Assembly (NCBI RefSeq): GCF_000189635.1
Contig: NW_002476417.1
Coordinates: forward strand, 62,001 to 126,000
From: Tetrahymena thermophila SB210
Lineage: Eukaryota; Ciliophora; Oligohymenophorea; Hymenostomatida; Tetrahymenidae
Reading direction: 5' to 3'
DNA length: 64,000 nt
Shown: positions 60,987 to 64,000 of the stretch, in pieces
How the letters are laid out: each line of letters begins with the position of its first letter
Position numbering within the stretch: position 1 is the first letter of the stretch
The notes under the pieces: generated by a model
Told to the model about the DNA's origin: nothing
Database searches by the model: none
Seen by the model: only the letters and a program-made list of their open reading frames with translations
Program-made: the position numbers and the translations under genes

Positions 60987-62692
60987 TCATTAATTTTACA
61001 AAATACAAAAGAAGAACTCAACCTAGATAATATTTTTAAATAAAATAAAATTAAATTTATTCCATAAAATATTAAATGAAATGCTATTTTATTTTATTTT
61101 TAAATCACCTCTAATAAGCCATCTTCTTGTAAGTCTGTGCAATGAACTGCATTACGTACTCTATCTATACCAAACTAGGCTCTTATGCTGTTTGGCTTGC
61201 TTTACTTTGCTATTTATGGATCAAATGGACCACATAATTCTCTAAAATTTTGTACTACATTTTCTTATCTAACTTCTAATGCTATTGACAATCCGCTTGC
61301 TAAATGGTCAACGATCTAAATGAAATCTGGAAGAACTCCCTTTAAACAAATAAAAGGTACATTATTTTTTTAATTTATATATGCTTAATTACTTTATATA
61401 AATCTAAAAATTCCTCAGAAGTAGGGCGATCTAAGAAGAAAGATTGCATAGCACTTATTTCGTAACCTTCTGATAAGATTATATCTATAATTTTACCAGA
61501 TAGCTTTTACTTAACAATATGTGGTTTGATAACACAGCATGTGCAATTTTTAAATATAGCAGTTTTCTATATTAAAAAATTATTTCAATTTATTTAAAGG
61601 AATTTATAGCTAACCTTTAGTTGTGATTGCTTAGAAAAGAAAAAGTCAAGTTCTCTCTTTGCAGAAGTAGCTTTTAATAAATACATTTACAAAAGCAACA
61701 TTATTTTTAGCTTTCAATATGAAATGTTTAATACCTGAATCGCTTCCATGCAAACTATTTTTCACTCCATCTTAACCGAATATAGCTCTCAAGCTTTAAG
61801 GTGCATCTACCCTTGCTACCTTAATGAATTTATAAAAAATATTTAAACAAATTTATTTTGAATGATTAAATGATACTTAGCAATTTGTTGGTCCCATAAC
61901 TTTTTTCCATTAATTAATACAATCATTTCCTACTAGTTCTATTGCCACTATAAAATCTGAGCACATATAATTTGTTAACTCATCATAAAATGGTTTTCCT
62001 CTATGCTCAGCATAAAATTCTGCATAATTAATATAAATGATAATTAATTAATATTGATAAAATTCTAATTAAAAATTTATTTAGCTATTTATTTATTTAT
62101 ACCTTGTGCATCCCTTAGATTTAATTTGCACATCTTTAAGTTATTTATCGTAAAATTATTGTCTTCAATTGCTTATATTATTTTTCCTATATTTGTATAG
62201 GCATCAGGTTTAATCAAAGCTAAAGTCCTATGATTATAAAGTATATTATTAACTTCCTTTCCTTATAATATGCTTAAATATGTTTGAAATCATTTTATTT
62301 GTAAAATTCTTCATTCAAAAATATTAATTAGATAATTATAAATAAATAAATAATTTATGAACTTTTATCTTTATTAATCGAAATTGTTTCTTGTAAAGTT
62401 ATCTGCATAGTCAACAATTTTATGCTATCTACTGAAGATATTGACTATCGCTCCTATATATAAATCTTTTAACTATATAGAAGGGTAATCGCATTTCTTT
62501 AAGAACAACTTTTTAGTTTTTGCATCATACTTTTAAAGAAATTATTAATTTTATTTTAAATTGAAATAATTTACTAAAATTTACCATTTCTAATGCTCCA
62601 TCATGAAGATAGTAATATAAATGATAGACCCTAACTAAGCTTGCGTTATTATCATACCATTCAGTGATAAATGCAAATTTTTCTTCACTCAT
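60987..62692 (-). CDS. NME7: NME7: DM10 domain plus two nucleoside-diphosphate-kinase domains
   Basis: Nine exons (62585-62692, 62363-62529, 62103-62227, 61877-62019, 61735-61819, 61615-61670, 61393-61566, 61109-61339, 60987-61022) join in phase to 374 aa, the length of human NME7 (376). DM10 domain: FAFITEWYDNNASLVRVYHL through AIVNIFSRQ (residues 5-85). NDK domain 1: TLALIKPDAYTNIGK, EFYAEHRGKPFYDEL, VMGPTN, SLRAIFGQDGVKNSLHGSD (active-site His kept). NDK domain 2: NCTCCVIKPHIV, GYEISAMQSFFLDR, FRELCGPFDPQIA, SIRAQFGIDRVRNAVHCTDL, then LLEVEFFF at the end. NME7 is a component of gamma-tubulin complexes and an axonemal microtubule inner protein. The last 12 codons sit in a separate exon found by matching the family C-terminus. 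Confidence 0.95.
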
Positions 62693-63756
62693 TTACTTGA
62701 TAATATGGATATTGGCTACCTAATTAAATAAATAATAGATCTACTTTATAACTAACAAATTAATAAGATAATAATAAATAAATTCAGAAATAAATAAATT
62801 AATAAATATAAGTTTTGTTTTTGATAAATAATACATATTTAGTAACCATTTTGCTTATTATACAGATTTATAAGACCAACTAAAAGCTTAGAGCTTACTC
62901 ATAAATATCACATTAAAAATAAATATAGTTTTAAACAATAAATAATGCTTATAAAAAATAAAATGATCCTATATTATAAAAAATTTAATATTAATTTAAG
63001 CTAATATTTTTCTAAATATTTTTAATTTATTAATAAAAATAACTCTTTAATCTAAAATTGTAAAATTTTATTTTTTGATTTATCGATATTTGCTAATCAA
63101 TTTTTTTATTAAATTTATTTATAGTTTTTTATAAAAGTAATTCATGAAGTGTAGTTAGTTAGCAAGCTATAACATAAATCATTTTTATCAAAAGTTTTAA
63201 TAAATTAATAATTTAGTCTTTAAAACATTAAAATCAGAATAAATAATAGATAAAAACTTTAAAATATCTCCTTTTATTCTTAAATTTATATTAACTTCTT
63301 AATAAAATTAAAATAAAAAAATAAAAATAAATTTAAATTATTTATTTTTTACTTGGCAAATAGAAACATTAAAAACAATTATTAATCATTCTTTTTAAGG
63401 GATAAATGTAAACTAATCAAATAATAGCTTGGAAAAATGAACGAACGAATGGCTATTTTTAATAAATAATGCAGCTAATATAATCTATACCATGAAAAAA
63501 AATAAACAGAGAATTTTAATTATTTTTATTTTCGAAATAAACTTCTACACTTATTATCAAAAAGCCCAGAAATATATATTTTGTATTTTTATAAAAACTT
63601 TTATATCTTTATAGTCAAACGATTTCTTCTATTTGTCTTTAGTTATAACCTACTTTGCGTTTTAAACTAGCTACTTATTTTAAGATAGGTAATAGTAATA
63701 ATCTTTAAGAATACTATTAAAAAAAAATTGTTAATTCAAGTTAATTATAAAAGCAT
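62693..63756. other. AT-rich intergenic region, divergent promoters
   Basis: Between NME7 (-) and the secreted-protein gene (+). I see no coding frame. The 5' leaders of both genes must lie here. Confidence 0.5.
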
Positions 63757-64000
63757 ATGAAAAAATATCATTTATCTTTTCTAGCAATATTTTTAAATAT
63801 TCTTCAATTGATAAATGGCTAATTGCCATAAAATTGGGTTTATTCTCCATAGTATAGTTATTTGGTGAAAGCTAACAATTAGCAAAGCTTGTTTTCTAAA
63901 ATATTAGTTAGCTCTTCAACAGGATTAATTTTTATTTCAGCAGGAGATGATGGCATTAAAGTGATTGATCCAAATTAATAGTTTAATGTGACTGCATCCT
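63757..64000 (+). CDS. Secreted or membrane protein, N-terminal part (cut by window edge)
   Basis: Open from ATG at 63757 to the window end (81 codons, no TGA). The start MKKYHLSFLAIFLNILQLINGQ is a clear signal peptide: two Lys, a hydrophobic core of about 15 residues, and a likely cleavage after NG. The mature part contains GLIFISAGDDGIKVIDP, which looks like a beta-propeller blade (I-x-(A/G)-x-DDG-x-K-(V/I)-x-D), so this may be the first repeat of a WD40/propeller ectodomain, as in the large ciliate-specific transmembrane proteins. Only the N-terminus is visible, so the family is not settled. Confidence 0.7.

Noticed and set aside
1-64000. tRNA or rRNA genes, CRISPR arrays, telomeric (C4A2) repeats, chromosome breakage sequence
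   Set aside because: Looked for by eye on both strands, none found. A tRNA scan and motif search would be needed to exclude divergent copies.

Overview
The window looks like macronuclear DNA of a ciliate close to Tetrahymena. Base composition is extremely AT-rich. Every recognisable gene reads through in-frame TAA and TAG, which fall where glutamine is expected, and ends only at TGA (ciliate nuclear code, table 6). Genes are separated by about 0.2-3.8 kb of very AT-rich DNA. Most introns are 45-300 bp, begin GTAA/GTAT and end (T)AG. Tracks that stop at TAA/TAG therefore show only fragments. I rebuilt the genes by hand and used intron phase (exon lengths summing to whole codons) as the main internal check.

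Layout. 1-720 (-): N-terminal part of a Gln/Asn-rich protein. 2882-10766 (+): a 2,318-residue protein joining a MYND-like zinc finger, an Aurora-type kinase, a repeat-rich linker and about 1,000 residues of coiled coil. 11.5-11.8 kb: a decayed Tc1/mariner transposase tail. 12537-13551 (-): aldo-keto reductase. 14697-17351 (+): Q/N-rich protein with a possible CTD-interaction-like N-terminus. 18183-18665 (+): small unknown protein. 19173-21371 (-): CFAP97/Hemingway-type protein. 22271-22748 (-): TMEM230. 24121-25702 (+): ribosomal protein uS19 (RPS15) with a 1.1 kb intron. 26790-28228 (-): ACOT9-type acyl-CoA thioesterase, divergent from 28469-29960 (+), PSTK, the selenocysteine-pathway kinase. 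30420-32703 (-): a repeat gene with roughly one repeat per exon. 32986-33879 (-) and 35151-39310 (+): Cys/His zinc-binding proteins. 40353-42460 (-): GYF-domain protein with a 4E-binding motif. 45130-47997 (-): CCDC61/VFL3. 48707-52798 (-): PB1 + FW-domain protein, an NBR1-like autophagy receptor candidate. 56556-59307 (+): multi-exon gene with a helical (possibly BAR) N-terminus and a PH-like C-terminus. 60987-62692 (-): NME7. 63757-64000 (+): start of a secreted or membrane protein cut by the window edge.

The genes do not form operons. Three (CCDC61, NME7, CFAP97-type) belong to conserved cilium/basal-body families, as expected in a ciliate. Others cover translation (RPS15), Sec-tRNA synthesis (PSTK), autophagy (PB1/FW), translational control (GYF) and lipid metabolism (ACOT9-type). 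The strongest novelty candidates are the MYND-Aurora-coiled-coil fusion, the PB1/FW receptor, the exon-per-repeat gene and several tandemly duplicated noncoding segments. I saw no tRNA, rRNA, CRISPR array, telomeric repeat or intact mobile element.
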